From an uncultured bacterium (lineage in GTDB: Bacteria > Patescibacteriota > CALEFQ01), in contig CALEFQ010000103.1 of NCBI GenBank assembly GCA_937877125.1, positions 1-19,529 on the forward strand: DNA of 19,529 bases, read 5' to 3'. A model generated the notes under the pieces. That model was not told the origin of the DNA. It searched no databases and saw only the letters and a program-made list of their open reading frames with translations. This document shows positions 14,506-19,529 of the stretch, piece by piece. Each line of letters starts with the position of its first letter. Positions within the stretch are counted from its first letter, which is position 1. A program made the translations under genes and the position numbers.

Positions 14506-14554
14506 TTGACACCCTAAGCCATTATGCTAATCTACATACAATATGATATATAAT
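14506..14554 (+). promoter_or_regulatory. Promoter region of the GNAT leader
   Basis: TTGACA (14506-14511) with an extended -10-like TGCTAATCT 14 nt downstream (TAATCT at 16-nt spacing), and a second, perfect TATAAT at 14549-14554. The second would start transcription near 14561, about 6 nt before the small reading frame. Which one is used cannot be decided here. Confidence 0.5.
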
Positions 14555-14566
14555 TATTTCTACACC

Positions 14567-14647
14567 ATGAAGCCCCTGATTGTCCCCGTTTCCAACGGCG
14601 ACTTTTTGGCGTCTCCTGCCAGCTTCATGGATAGAAAGCTTTTTTGA
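14567..14647 (+). CDS. Possible 26-codon leader peptide
   Basis: ATG 14567 opens 26 codons ending with TGA at 14645-14647. The peptide begins MKPLIVPVSNGDF and ends ASFMDRKLF. It has no SD, but ATG is only 12 nt after TATAAT, like the leaderless minus-strand genes. Its frame covers the paired domain of the leader and ends 25 nt before the terminator stem, the geometry of a translation-controlled attenuator. The alternative is a chance open frame in a structured RNA. Confidence 0.35.
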   Translation: MKPLIVPVSNGDFLASPASFMDRKLF

Positions 14648-14672
14648 TACTTACTCCTTTCTAGCTATCAAG

Positions 14673-14698
14673 CCGGCAGTAGTCGCTGCCGGTTTTTT
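14673..14698 (+). terminator. Intrinsic terminator inside the GNAT leader
   Basis: Perfect stem CCGGCAG (14673-14679) / CTGCCGG (14686-14692) with loop TAGTCG and six Ts. It lies 90 nt upstream of the acetyltransferase start. Confidence 0.92.
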
Positions 14699-14787
14699 AG
14701 CGCTTGGCCATGCACACGAGCAAAGTAGTTGTGTATGGTTTCTCTAACCGCCCCCTCGTTTGAGTGGGACAATCGAAAGGAAAAAAC
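14699..14787 (+). other. Post-terminator leader with two hairpins
   Basis: Contains CCATGCACA (14708-14716) pairing with TGTGTATGG (14730-14738), and CCCcCTC-gttt-GAGtGGG (14751-14768) just before the SD AAAGGA (14776-14781). No separate promoter is clear. Confidence 0.45.
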
Positions 14788-15366
14788 ATGAGAAATGTCT
14801 ACCTGGAGGGAAAACGAATCTATCTGCGCCCGCTGGACAAAGAGCAAGACGCAAATTTGGCTTGCCAATGGATCAATACCGAGGAGATGCGCCAATTTAT
14901 CGGCCACGGAGCCTTTCCTACATCCTTGGAGGCAGAAAAGGCTTGGTTTGATGAAAAGCCGGAAAAATTTCCCCAGCGCGTTCGGCTGGCTATTGTCTTG
15001 AAAAAGAACGATCGCCTAATCGGTTCTATTGCGATTAGCGACATCAATTGGGTTGATCGATCAGCTGGCACCGGAACGCTGGTCGGCCAGAAACAAGACC
15101 GAGGCCGTGGCTACGGAACCGAGGCAAAAGAGTTATTGCTGCGTTATGCATTCCAGACACTAGGCTTGAACCGCGTCGAAAGCAAGGTACTGGCTTACAA
15201 CCAGGCCTCACTGCGCTACGCCGAAAAATGCGGCTACCGGCGAGAGGGAATTCTACGTCAAGCGATCTACAAGAACGGCCAATACCACGACCTGATTATT
15301 CACTCGGTCTTACGCGAGGAATGGCTGGCCAGACAGAAGAAATCTAATAAAAAAACTAAGCGCTAA
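14788..15366 (+). CDS. GNAT acetyltransferase, RimJ/RimL/SpeG-like
   Basis: A GCN5-related N-acetyltransferase of 192 aa. Seen: the family start YLEGKRIYLRPLDKEQD, then the acetyl-CoA loop QKQDRGRGYGTEAKELLLRYAF (motif A, R/Q-x-x-G-x-G/A type), LGLNRVESKVLAYNQASLRYAEKCGYRREG (motif B) and GQYHDLIIHSVLREEW. Such proteins acetylate ribosomal-protein N-termini, polyamines or drugs; the substrate is not readable here. The start is ATG 14788 behind AAAGGA; a TTG or GTG upstream is less likely. It is monocistronic, with an attenuator-like leader, which suggests inducible expression. The Lys-rich tail (KKSNKKTKR) is unusual. Confidence 0.9.
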   Translation: MRNVYLEGKRIYLRPLDKEQDANLACQWINTEEMRQFIGHGAFPTSLEAEKAWFDEKPEKFPQRVRLAIVLKKNDRLIGSIAISDINWVDRSAGTGTLVGQKQDRGRGYGTEAKELLLRYAFQTLGLNRVESKVLAYNQASLRYAEKCGYRREGILRQAIYKNGQYHDLIIHSVLREEWLARQKKSNKKTKR

Positions 15367-15372
15367 AAAAAC

Positions 15373-15406
15373 AAGCCTCGTTCGGATTTCCGAGCGGGGC
15401 TTTGCT
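15373..15406 (+). terminator. Terminator after GNAT
   Basis: Stem aagcctcgttcgg (15373-15385) with ccgagcggggctt (15390-15402), 13 pairs including two G-U, loop ATTT, then TTGCTTT. It lies 6 nt after the stop. Confidence 0.8.
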
Positions 15407-15414
15407 TTAAATCA

Positions 15415-15520
15415 AAAAACTAAAAACATAAAATTTAAAAGAAACTAAAAGCTGAAATCTAAAGTACGTTTAAATTTTTCGTCTTTAAATTTCTTTTGAA
15501 TTTTATGTTTTTAAGCTTTA
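15415..15520. repeat. A-rich palindrome after the SpoU methyltransferase
   Basis: Arms of about 45 nt (15418-15463 and 15472-15520) share words such as TAAAAACATAAAATT and AAAAGAAA. The methyltransferase stop TAA (15511-15513) lies in the right arm. The far side is the terminator of the converging GNAT gene, so this element has no downstream minus-strand gene. Confidence 0.85.
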
Positions 15521-16044
15521 AATTTCTGTCGGTACTGCCGCAGCACCTCATATAATACTACCCCGTATGCCGTCGCCACATTGAGCGACTCTTTGACACC
15601 CAGCATCGGAATATGAACGACCGCGTCGCATTGCTTGAGAGTTTCCTTTGATACACCCAATATCTCATTGCCGAAAACCAGGCAAACCGGAAAACCAAAT
15701 TTAAACTCCGTATACGGCACGCTCGTTTCTGTTTGCTCCACCGCGATTATCTGCATCCTCTTAACGTTCTTAACATTCTTAATACTCTTAATATCTTTGA
15801 TCGCGTCCCACGGAACAAAGTCCTCTGCTCCCAGGGCGGTTTTAGATATTTCTTTCCGCGGCGGGCATGCCGTGTAGCCCGATAAATATAACTTAGAAAC
15901 TAAACAGGCATCCGAGGTGCGGAAAGCGGAGCCGACATTGTACATACTGCGCACGTTTTCCAGGACGACATAAAACGGATAACGCGGCCGGCCGGCTATC
16001 TCCTCGGCTCGTTGTTTTTGCCGCTCGGTGACATTAATAACCAT
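15511..16044 (-). CDS. SpoU/TrmH-family RNA 2'-O-methyltransferase
   Basis: A SPOUT-fold enzyme of 177 aa that methylates ribose 2'-OH in tRNA or rRNA with SAM. All three family motifs are seen: LENVRSMYNVGSAFRTSDA (motif 1, catalytic Arg and Asn), CLVFGNEILGVSKETL (motif 2) and VHIPMLGVKESLNVATAYGVVLYE (motif 3). No N-terminal RNA-binding extension is present, so the target is unknown. Residues about 84-95 (IKSIKNVKNVKR) are coded by four tandem 9-mers (15759-15794). ATG 16044 sits next to the left arm of the upstream palindrome and has no SD. Confidence 0.92.
   Translation of the reverse strand: MVINVTERQKQRAEEIAGRPRYPFYVVLENVRSMYNVGSAFRTSDACLVSKLYLSGYTACPPRKEISKTALGAEDFVPWDAIKDIKSIKNVKNVKRMQIIAVEQTETSVPYTEFKFGFPVCLVFGNEILGVSKETLKQCDAVVHIPMLGVKESLNVATAYGVVLYEVLRQYRQKFKA
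15759..15794. repeat. Four 9-nt tandem repeats in the methyltransferase
   Basis: tcttaacgt, tcttaacat, tcttaatac, tcttaatat on the plus strand, in frame, encoding the repeat (I/V)-K-(S/N/R) four times. Confidence 0.9.
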
Positions 16045-16047
16045 GAT

Positions 16048-16164
16048 AATATCAAATTATAAATAACCAATAACAAATAAAATTCAATTCCCAATTTTCA
16101 ATGGCGCGCATGGCGCCTTGGCACTTGGATTTTATTTGATATTGGTTATTTGTGATTGGTTATT
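16048..16164. repeat. 40-nt-arm palindrome, CYTH-SpoU spacer
   Basis: Arms 16048-16087 and 16125-16164 match at about 34 of 40 positions and contain AAATAACCAAT twice at 14-nt spacing. The loop holds a nested GGCGC...GCGCC hairpin (16103-16117). The right arm includes the CYTH stop (16160-16162); the left begins 4 nt upstream of the methyltransferase start. Confidence 0.9.
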
Positions 16165-16768
16165 TCTGTTGCCGGTACACCAGCATCACCCCATCTTCTT
16201 TTATTTCATTGCCGCGGGCAATGCCCAATTCATCCATCAGCTTGTAAATTTCCTCTTTGGCTTTGGGAATATCGCCGGCGCGCGCCACATTTAATTCGAT
16301 TTCCGCTAAATCGATATTCACCTGATCCAAATGGAAAAATTTCACTTCGTAGACGCCGTACCGGTATTTCTTTTCGTCGGAAACCTTCACTTCCAGAAAT
16401 TTCGACAAACCGTGCTTTTCCAGGATTTTTTCCGCGTCAATCGGCGTGGTAAAATCGCGTTCGGGAAACCCCAGCTTTTCAAAAACCCGGGAATTTCTCT
16501 TCAGGGCTCCGAAAATTTCACTGTATTCTTCCCGCCCCTGATTTTCAGCCTTAGGCCCCTTGTACGTCAAGTATATTTTCTTTATCCCTTCCGGATAATC
16601 ATGCTCGACGATCCGCACCTGGATATCTTTTTGTTCAAATAGCTCCCGGCCGTAATACCAGCTGGCGGATGCCGACGAACCTTCAAAATAAGCCCCTTTC
16701 GCCTCGATTTTTTCGATCAGGGATTGGGGATTGTCAATTTTAGCGCGGACTCTGACTTCAATTTGCAT
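16160..16768 (-). CDS. CYTH-domain (CyaB/thiTPase-like) protein
   Basis: A 202-aa single-domain protein of the CYTH superfamily, metal-dependent triphosphate-tunnel enzymes acting on organic or inorganic triphosphates. Seen: MQIEVRVRAKI at the start, VRIVEHD, YLTYKGPK, a RVFEKLGF segment, FLEVKVSDEKKYRYGVYEVKFFHLDQV and IDLAEIELNVA. The N-terminal ExExK signature is altered to E-V-R-V-R, so the metal-binding second glutamate is lacking, which may change activity. Start ATG 16768, 11 nt after the lipoprotein stop, without SD. A class IV adenylate cyclase is one possibility; tripolyphosphatase or a non-enzymatic role are others. Confidence 0.8.
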   Translation of the reverse strand: MQIEVRVRAKIDNPQSLIEKIEAKGAYFEGSSASASWYYGRELFEQKDIQVRIVEHDYPEGIKKIYLTYKGPKAENQGREEYSEIFGALKRNSRVFEKLGFPERDFTTPIDAEKILEKHGLSKFLEVKVSDEKKYRYGVYEVKFFHLDQVNIDLAEIELNVARAGDIPKAKEEIYKLMDELGIARGNEIKEDGVMLVYRQQK

Positions 16769-16779
16769 ATTTTTTTTAA

Positions 16780-17676
16780 TTAATAATTAATATCAGCAAT
16801 ATAGAATTTGGACTGATCTTCGGTCACCCCCCAGTTGCCAAATTCGTCGCGCGCCCCCTCGATTTTCTGATAAATCAGGCGCCGGCCGTCGGCGGAAAGA
16901 TCAAAGGCCCCGACAACCGCATCGGCTTCGGAAACAAGAACGGCTCGGTCTTCGCTCGCTCCGGCTTTCACGACCGACAAGGGCTGAGCCGACGGTGTTT
17001 CCTTGGTGAAAAAGACAAATCGGCCGTCCGGCGTTTTTTTTGTTAAAACCAAGCCCGACTGATCCGGCGGGATTTCTTCCGCGGCCACTTCCGCTTGTCC
17101 CGCGCTGTCGCCGACAATTTGGGACGGAACGGTACGGTCATTAAAAACCTTAGCGGCGAATAAATCATTTTGCCTGACGCGCAAAGTTACTTCATGCGAG
17201 CCGTAATCAGGTTCGCCGTAGTATTGGTGCTGCGTAAAAATAATCGCCTCGGGATCAGCGGGATCCCAATGTAAATCATAACCGCCGACCACTGCCTGGC
17301 GCTGTCCGTCGGCGATCTTGATAATCTGAACCTGGGTGCTGGCCGCGGTCATATTACTCAGCTGGATAGCGACGTACTGGCCGTCTCGCGACCAAGCAAC
17401 CGGGCCGTCGAAACCGGTCGCCGCCAGGCCTTCGCTGGACACCGGCAATTCCCGGATATTCGTTAATTTGATTGAGTCAACTTCGCCTGATCCGCCCAGA
17501 TCATCGGCAGGCGCGGCCTGATCAACGGGACCGGCGGAAAGATTCCAGGGATCGGCCAAATTTTCGGCCGCGTCACGCCGCCACCAGGCGCAACCGCCAA
17601 TTAAAAAAGCCAAAACTAAAACGAAAGCAGACAATATCAGCACTTTTGACTTTTGATCTTTGATTTTTGACTTCAT
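16780..17676 (-). CDS. Lipoprotein with TolB/PD40-like repeats
   Basis: A predicted lipoprotein of 298 aa, anchored outside the membrane. Seen: a charged start (MKSKIKDQKSK), a hydrophobic core (VLILSAFVLVLAFLIGG) and a lipobox IGGC with the lipidated cysteine at about residue 29. The mature part has an acidic linker, then beta-propeller-like pieces such as GPVAWSRDGQYVAI, TPDGRFVFFTK and FDLSADGRRLIYQK. No catalytic motif is visible, so a binding role is likely. ATG 17676 overlaps the mutM stop (ATGA), implying translational coupling. The positively charged signal-peptide start is encoded by GTCAAAA-type heptads (17643-17676) of the same kind as in the spacers. Confidence 0.75.
   Translation of the reverse strand: MKSKIKDQKSKVLILSAFVLVLAFLIGGCAWWRRDAAENLADPWNLSAGPVDQAAPADDLGGSGEVDSIKLTNIRELPVSSEGLAATGFDGPVAWSRDGQYVAIQLSNMTAASTQVQIIKIADGQRQAVVGGYDLHWDPADPEAIIFTQHQYYGEPDYGSHEVTLRVRQNDLFAAKVFNDRTVPSQIVGDSAGQAEVAAEEIPPDQSGLVLTKKTPDGRFVFFTKETPSAQPLSVVKAGASEDRAVLVSEADAVVGAFDLSADGRRLIYQKIEGARDEFGNWGVTEDQSKFYIADINY
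17643..17676. repeat. GTCAAAA-type heptads in lipoprotein signal peptide
   Basis: Minus strand AAGTCAAAAATC, AAAGATC, AAAAGTC, AAAAGTG: roughly 7-nt periodic words that code for the n-region of the lipoprotein. Confidence 0.75.
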
Positions 17677-18461
17677 TGTTGGCATTTTCCGCAATAAAAC
17701 GTATCACGACCCTGTAGTTTGGTTTCTTTGATTATGTTACCACATCGCGGGCAGGGCTGTCCCGCCCGGCGGTATACTTTCATGAAAACTCTTTTTTCAT
17801 CCTCTTTTATCGCCGCGCCGACACTTTTTTTGACCTGGGCGATTCCCCAGGGAATCACTTTTTTGATCGCCTGATGAAGCTCGGCAATCTCATCAGCCCC
17901 CAGTTTCTTGGCCTCGCGCGCCGGATCAATCCGCGCCGCAAAAAGCGCTTCATCGGTGTAGGCATTCCCCAATCCCGCGATAAACTCCTGTTTCATCAGC
18001 AAAGGCTTGATTCGACCGCGGCTTTTCTGGACCCGCTTGGCAAACCAATCTTCGGTGAAATCATCACTCAAAGGCTCCAGGCCGAGTTTGTCGAGGTGTC
18101 CATTGGCCCCGAGCCAGTATTTAGCCCAGAACGTCTGGTCCGTCAGGCGAAGCTCTTCCGCACGATCGAATTCCAGCGCCAGCAAGACCGTGCCGGGGCG
18201 CGCCCTCCCGGCGGCCTCGACCGACAAGCGACCGTTGAGCATCAAGTGCAAAACCAACTCTGCCTTCAGATCGGCCTCGTTTTGCCCGAAAGCAAATATG
18301 AGGAATTTTCCCCGGCGGGTGATCCCGGCCAATTTTTGATTTTTTAGCTTCGAGACCAACCGGCCTCTTTCTTGGCGCGCATAAACATCCGAGACGGTTT
18401 GTCCGCCAAAATGTCGCCAAATATTTTCTTTGAGGACCTCGAGGTCGGGAAGTTCGGGCAT
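17673..18461 (-). CDS. mutM: Formamidopyrimidine-DNA glycosylase
   Basis: Fpg/MutM, base-excision repair enzyme that removes 8-oxoguanine and formamidopyrimidines and cuts the AP site. Seen in 262 aa: the start MPELPDLE (catalytic Pro2 and Glu3 after Met removal), the helix-two-turn-helix segment IKPLLMKQEFIAGLGNAYTDEALFAARIDP, and a C-terminal zinc finger Cys-Pro-Arg-Cys...GRDTFYCGKCQQ. Lys in LVLHLMLNGRL region is not in the exact canonical form (HLGMTG replaced by HLMLNG). Nei-type glycosylases differ at the finger and the substrate loop, so Fpg is preferred. It shares a 4-nt overlap with the lipoprotein gene. Confidence 0.94.
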   Translation of the reverse strand: MPELPDLEVLKENIWRHFGGQTVSDVYARQERGRLVSKLKNQKLAGITRRGKFLIFAFGQNEADLKAELVLHLMLNGRLSVEAAGRARPGTVLLALEFDRAEELRLTDQTFWAKYWLGANGHLDKLGLEPLSDDFTEDWFAKRVQKSRGRIKPLLMKQEFIAGLGNAYTDEALFAARIDPAREAKKLGADEIAELHQAIKKVIPWGIAQVKKSVGAAIKEDEKRVFMKVYRRAGQPCPRCGNIIKETKLQGRDTFYCGKCQQ

Positions 18462-18472
18462 AGAAGCAAGTC

Positions 18473-18558
18473 AAAAGTCAAAAGTCTTCGGCGAGCTCAG
18501 TCGAGCCGTCAAAAGTAAAAAGTCAGAGATTTCACTTTTGACTTTTGAGTTTTGACTT
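18473..18558. repeat. Heptad palindrome before mutM
   Basis: Left arm AAGTCAAAAGTCAAAAGTC (18474-18492) and right arm 18533-18558 are reverse complements made of GTCAAAA heptads. Between them is a GC-rich insert with GAGCTC and TCGAGCCG (18491-18511). The right arm starts 3 nt after the stop of the upstream gene. Confidence 0.85.
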
Positions 18559-18561
18559 AGT

Positions 18562-18936
18562 TCAGATCTTCCCTGCCACTAAATTCACCATACTGATCGT
18601 ACTCCCCGAAGAAAAAATCATATAAAAAAGCAAAATGTCCGCCAAAGAAAACAGGACGGTGAAAATATCGATGATCCAAATAGTCCGTGGCGGAAAAACT
18701 TTGGCCAGAAACAAAGTCGCAATCACGCCGGCTCCGCCCAGGAAACCAAAAACCAGAGCCAGCCAATAAGTCCAGTTCATGCCGTATTCCATCACTGTTT
18801 CCGTGACCGAATCTAAAAAGGGGCCGAACGGACAATATTCCGTATGCGACCAGATCAAAAGAGCGGCTACAGCCACCGGAATGACCGCCATCACAAATGA
18901 AACCCAGCCGACAATTTTAGTTATTTTTTCTCGCAT
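18562..18936 (-). CDS. Small three-helix membrane protein, unknown
   Basis: I do not recognise a family. The 124 aa predict three membrane helices: about residues 8-28, 54-77 and 84-109. A loop after the first helix has HTEYCPFGPFLDSV. The start ATG 18936 shares its A with the TGA stop of the upstream gene (TGATG), so it is almost certainly co-translated with it. It ends 101 nt before mutM, and the gap is the heptad palindrome. No SD is seen. Function is unknown. Confidence 0.65.
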   Translation of the reverse strand: MREKITKIVGWVSFVMAVIPVAVAALLIWSHTEYCPFGPFLDSVTETVMEYGMNWTYWLALVFGFLGGAGVIATLFLAKVFPPRTIWIIDIFTVLFSLADILLFYMIFSSGSTISMVNLVAGKI

Positions 18937-19485
18937 CAGATTTGGACGGAGCGGATTTTTTGTTCCACCATTTCAATCAGGCGCATAACTGATTCATAAA
19001 CCGCCATAATTTTTTCGGGATTCTTCTTGTATCGGGAAAAATCGGCCCGGGCCGCCATAATCACCCGGACATGGCCAGCCGCTTCGGCACCGTAGCGATC
19101 ACGATAAAACTTGTCAAACAGTGCTACGTCTTGGAAAAAATTAAGATAAGCGCGTTGCTGTAACTCCGCTTCGGTCATAGCCACTTCGACGCCGATAAAA
19201 ACAATCGACTTTCCCAGAATAACCGATTCGCCCAGCAGAAGGTCAAGCTCGTCCGCCTGATACTGGACCGGCGCTTTTTCCAACGGGAGGCGATAAAATT
19301 CCAGGTCGATCAGACTGCGTTCCAAAAGATTGATGCGATTCACCGGCGGCAATTGCGCCTGGCCCAGGATATCCTGGCCGTCCAGCAACCGGCGGGATTG
19401 GATGAATCCTTCCAGCACCCAGCGGGTGATGCCAAAAGGCAGGGACAAATCCTGCTTCTTGCTATCAAGCATCACGGCGCTGACG
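18936..19485 (-). CDS. Unknown protein, N-terminus cut by contig end
   Basis: At least 182 residues of a soluble protein with no family I recognise. The frame stays open up to the last genomic base (19485), reading Val-Ser-Ala before a GTG-ATG pair at 19470-19475, so the true start probably lies off the contig. Seen: LPPVNRINLLERSLIDLEFYR, ELDLLLGESVILGKSIVFIG, AYLNFFQDVALFDKFYRDRYG, and a C-terminal likely helix ending in EQKIRSVQI. It is coupled by a 1-nt overlap to the membrane protein downstream, so the two may act together. Confidence 0.6.
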
Positions 19486-19529
19486 AGATCGGAAGAGCGT
19501 CGTGTAGGGAAAGAGTGTAGATCTCGGTG
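19486..19529. other. Illumina TruSeq adapter contamination
   Basis: The last 44 bases begin AGATCGGAAGAGCGTCGTGT and match the reverse complement of the Illumina universal (P5-side) adapter throughout. This is sequencing artefact at the contig end, not genome. Confidence 0.98.

Larger units (their letters stand above)
14557..14698 (+). promoter_or_regulatory. Structured leader, candidate attenuator for GNAT
   Basis: TTTCTA (14557-14562) and CCATGAAGC (14565-14573) pair with GCTTCATGG (14622-14630) and TAGAAA (14632-14637), closing a domain that holds the hairpin CCGTT-tcc-AACGG (14586-14598). A second CTTTCTA (14657-14663) can compete for TAGAAAG, and TTGATA (14644-14649) can pair with TATCAA (14666-14671) just before the terminator. 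Such exclusive pairings are typical of attenuators. A small non-coding RNA ending at the terminator is the alternative. Confidence 0.5.

Noticed and set aside
14557..14698. Known riboswitch or T-box in the GNAT leader
   Set aside because: I see no T-box sequence or any conserved riboswitch core; left as an unclassified leader.
14668..14907. A minus-strand frame across the GNAT leader and start
   Set aside because: It runs through the terminator hairpin and an assured coding region on the other strand, with no start signals.

Overview
The window looks like one contig from an uncultured bacterium, most likely of the Candidate Phyla Radiation (Patescibacteria). The clues are a DUF5652-type small membrane protein, a surface protein joining Ig-like domains to a ComEC-type metallo-beta-lactamase fold, compact SD-less operons and no transposases. 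TGA is a real stop: it ends several genes and forms the prfB frameshift site. The last 44 bases (19486-19529) are Illumina adapter, not genome.

Layout. (1) 61-6227, minus strand: prfB (with a +1 programmed frameshift), ftsE and ftsX, a terminator-like hairpin, then an FAD oxidoreductase and a GT-C-like membrane protein, probably for surface glycans. (2) 6233-7966, minus: the Ig/metallo-beta-lactamase protein, from an apparently leaderless promoter. (3) 8119-13849: a 2-oxoglutarate oxidation cluster on the minus strand, korD-korA-korB-korC-sucC-DUF5652, and separately sucD. Between sucC and sucD, on the opposite strand, sits a self-contained cassette for a stand-alone IMP cyclohydrolase domain (PurH N-terminal half) with its own promoter, strong SD and terminator. 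(4) 13957-15366, plus: an unrecognised 124-aa protein and a RimJ/RimL-like acetyltransferase behind a structured leader with a 26-codon reading frame and an intrinsic terminator. (5) 15511-19485, minus: an N-terminally cut unknown gene, a three-helix membrane protein, mutM, a lipoprotein, a CYTH protein and a SpoU-type RNA methyltransferase.

How the genes work together. KorDABC would oxidise 2-oxoglutarate with CoA to succinyl-CoA, reducing ferredoxin, and SucCD would turn succinyl-CoA into succinate with NTP formation. PrfB and FtsEX keep a synteny common in bacteria. MutM and the SpoU methyltransferase are housekeeping genes.

The most unusual signal is between the genes. Nearly every minus-strand gap over about 40 nt is an AT-rich palindrome built from 7- or 14-nt periodic words. 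It starts at the stop codon of the upstream gene and reaches to or near the next start codon. Arms often encode the last residues of the upstream protein. The words differ between loci but the two arms at each locus match; one 40-nt arm family occurs at three loci. Related periodic stretches lie in frame inside sucD, sucC and the lipoprotein signal peptide. None of the minus-strand genes has a clear Shine-Dalgarno, and several minus promoters predict almost leaderless mRNAs, whereas all three plus-strand genes have a purine-rich SD.
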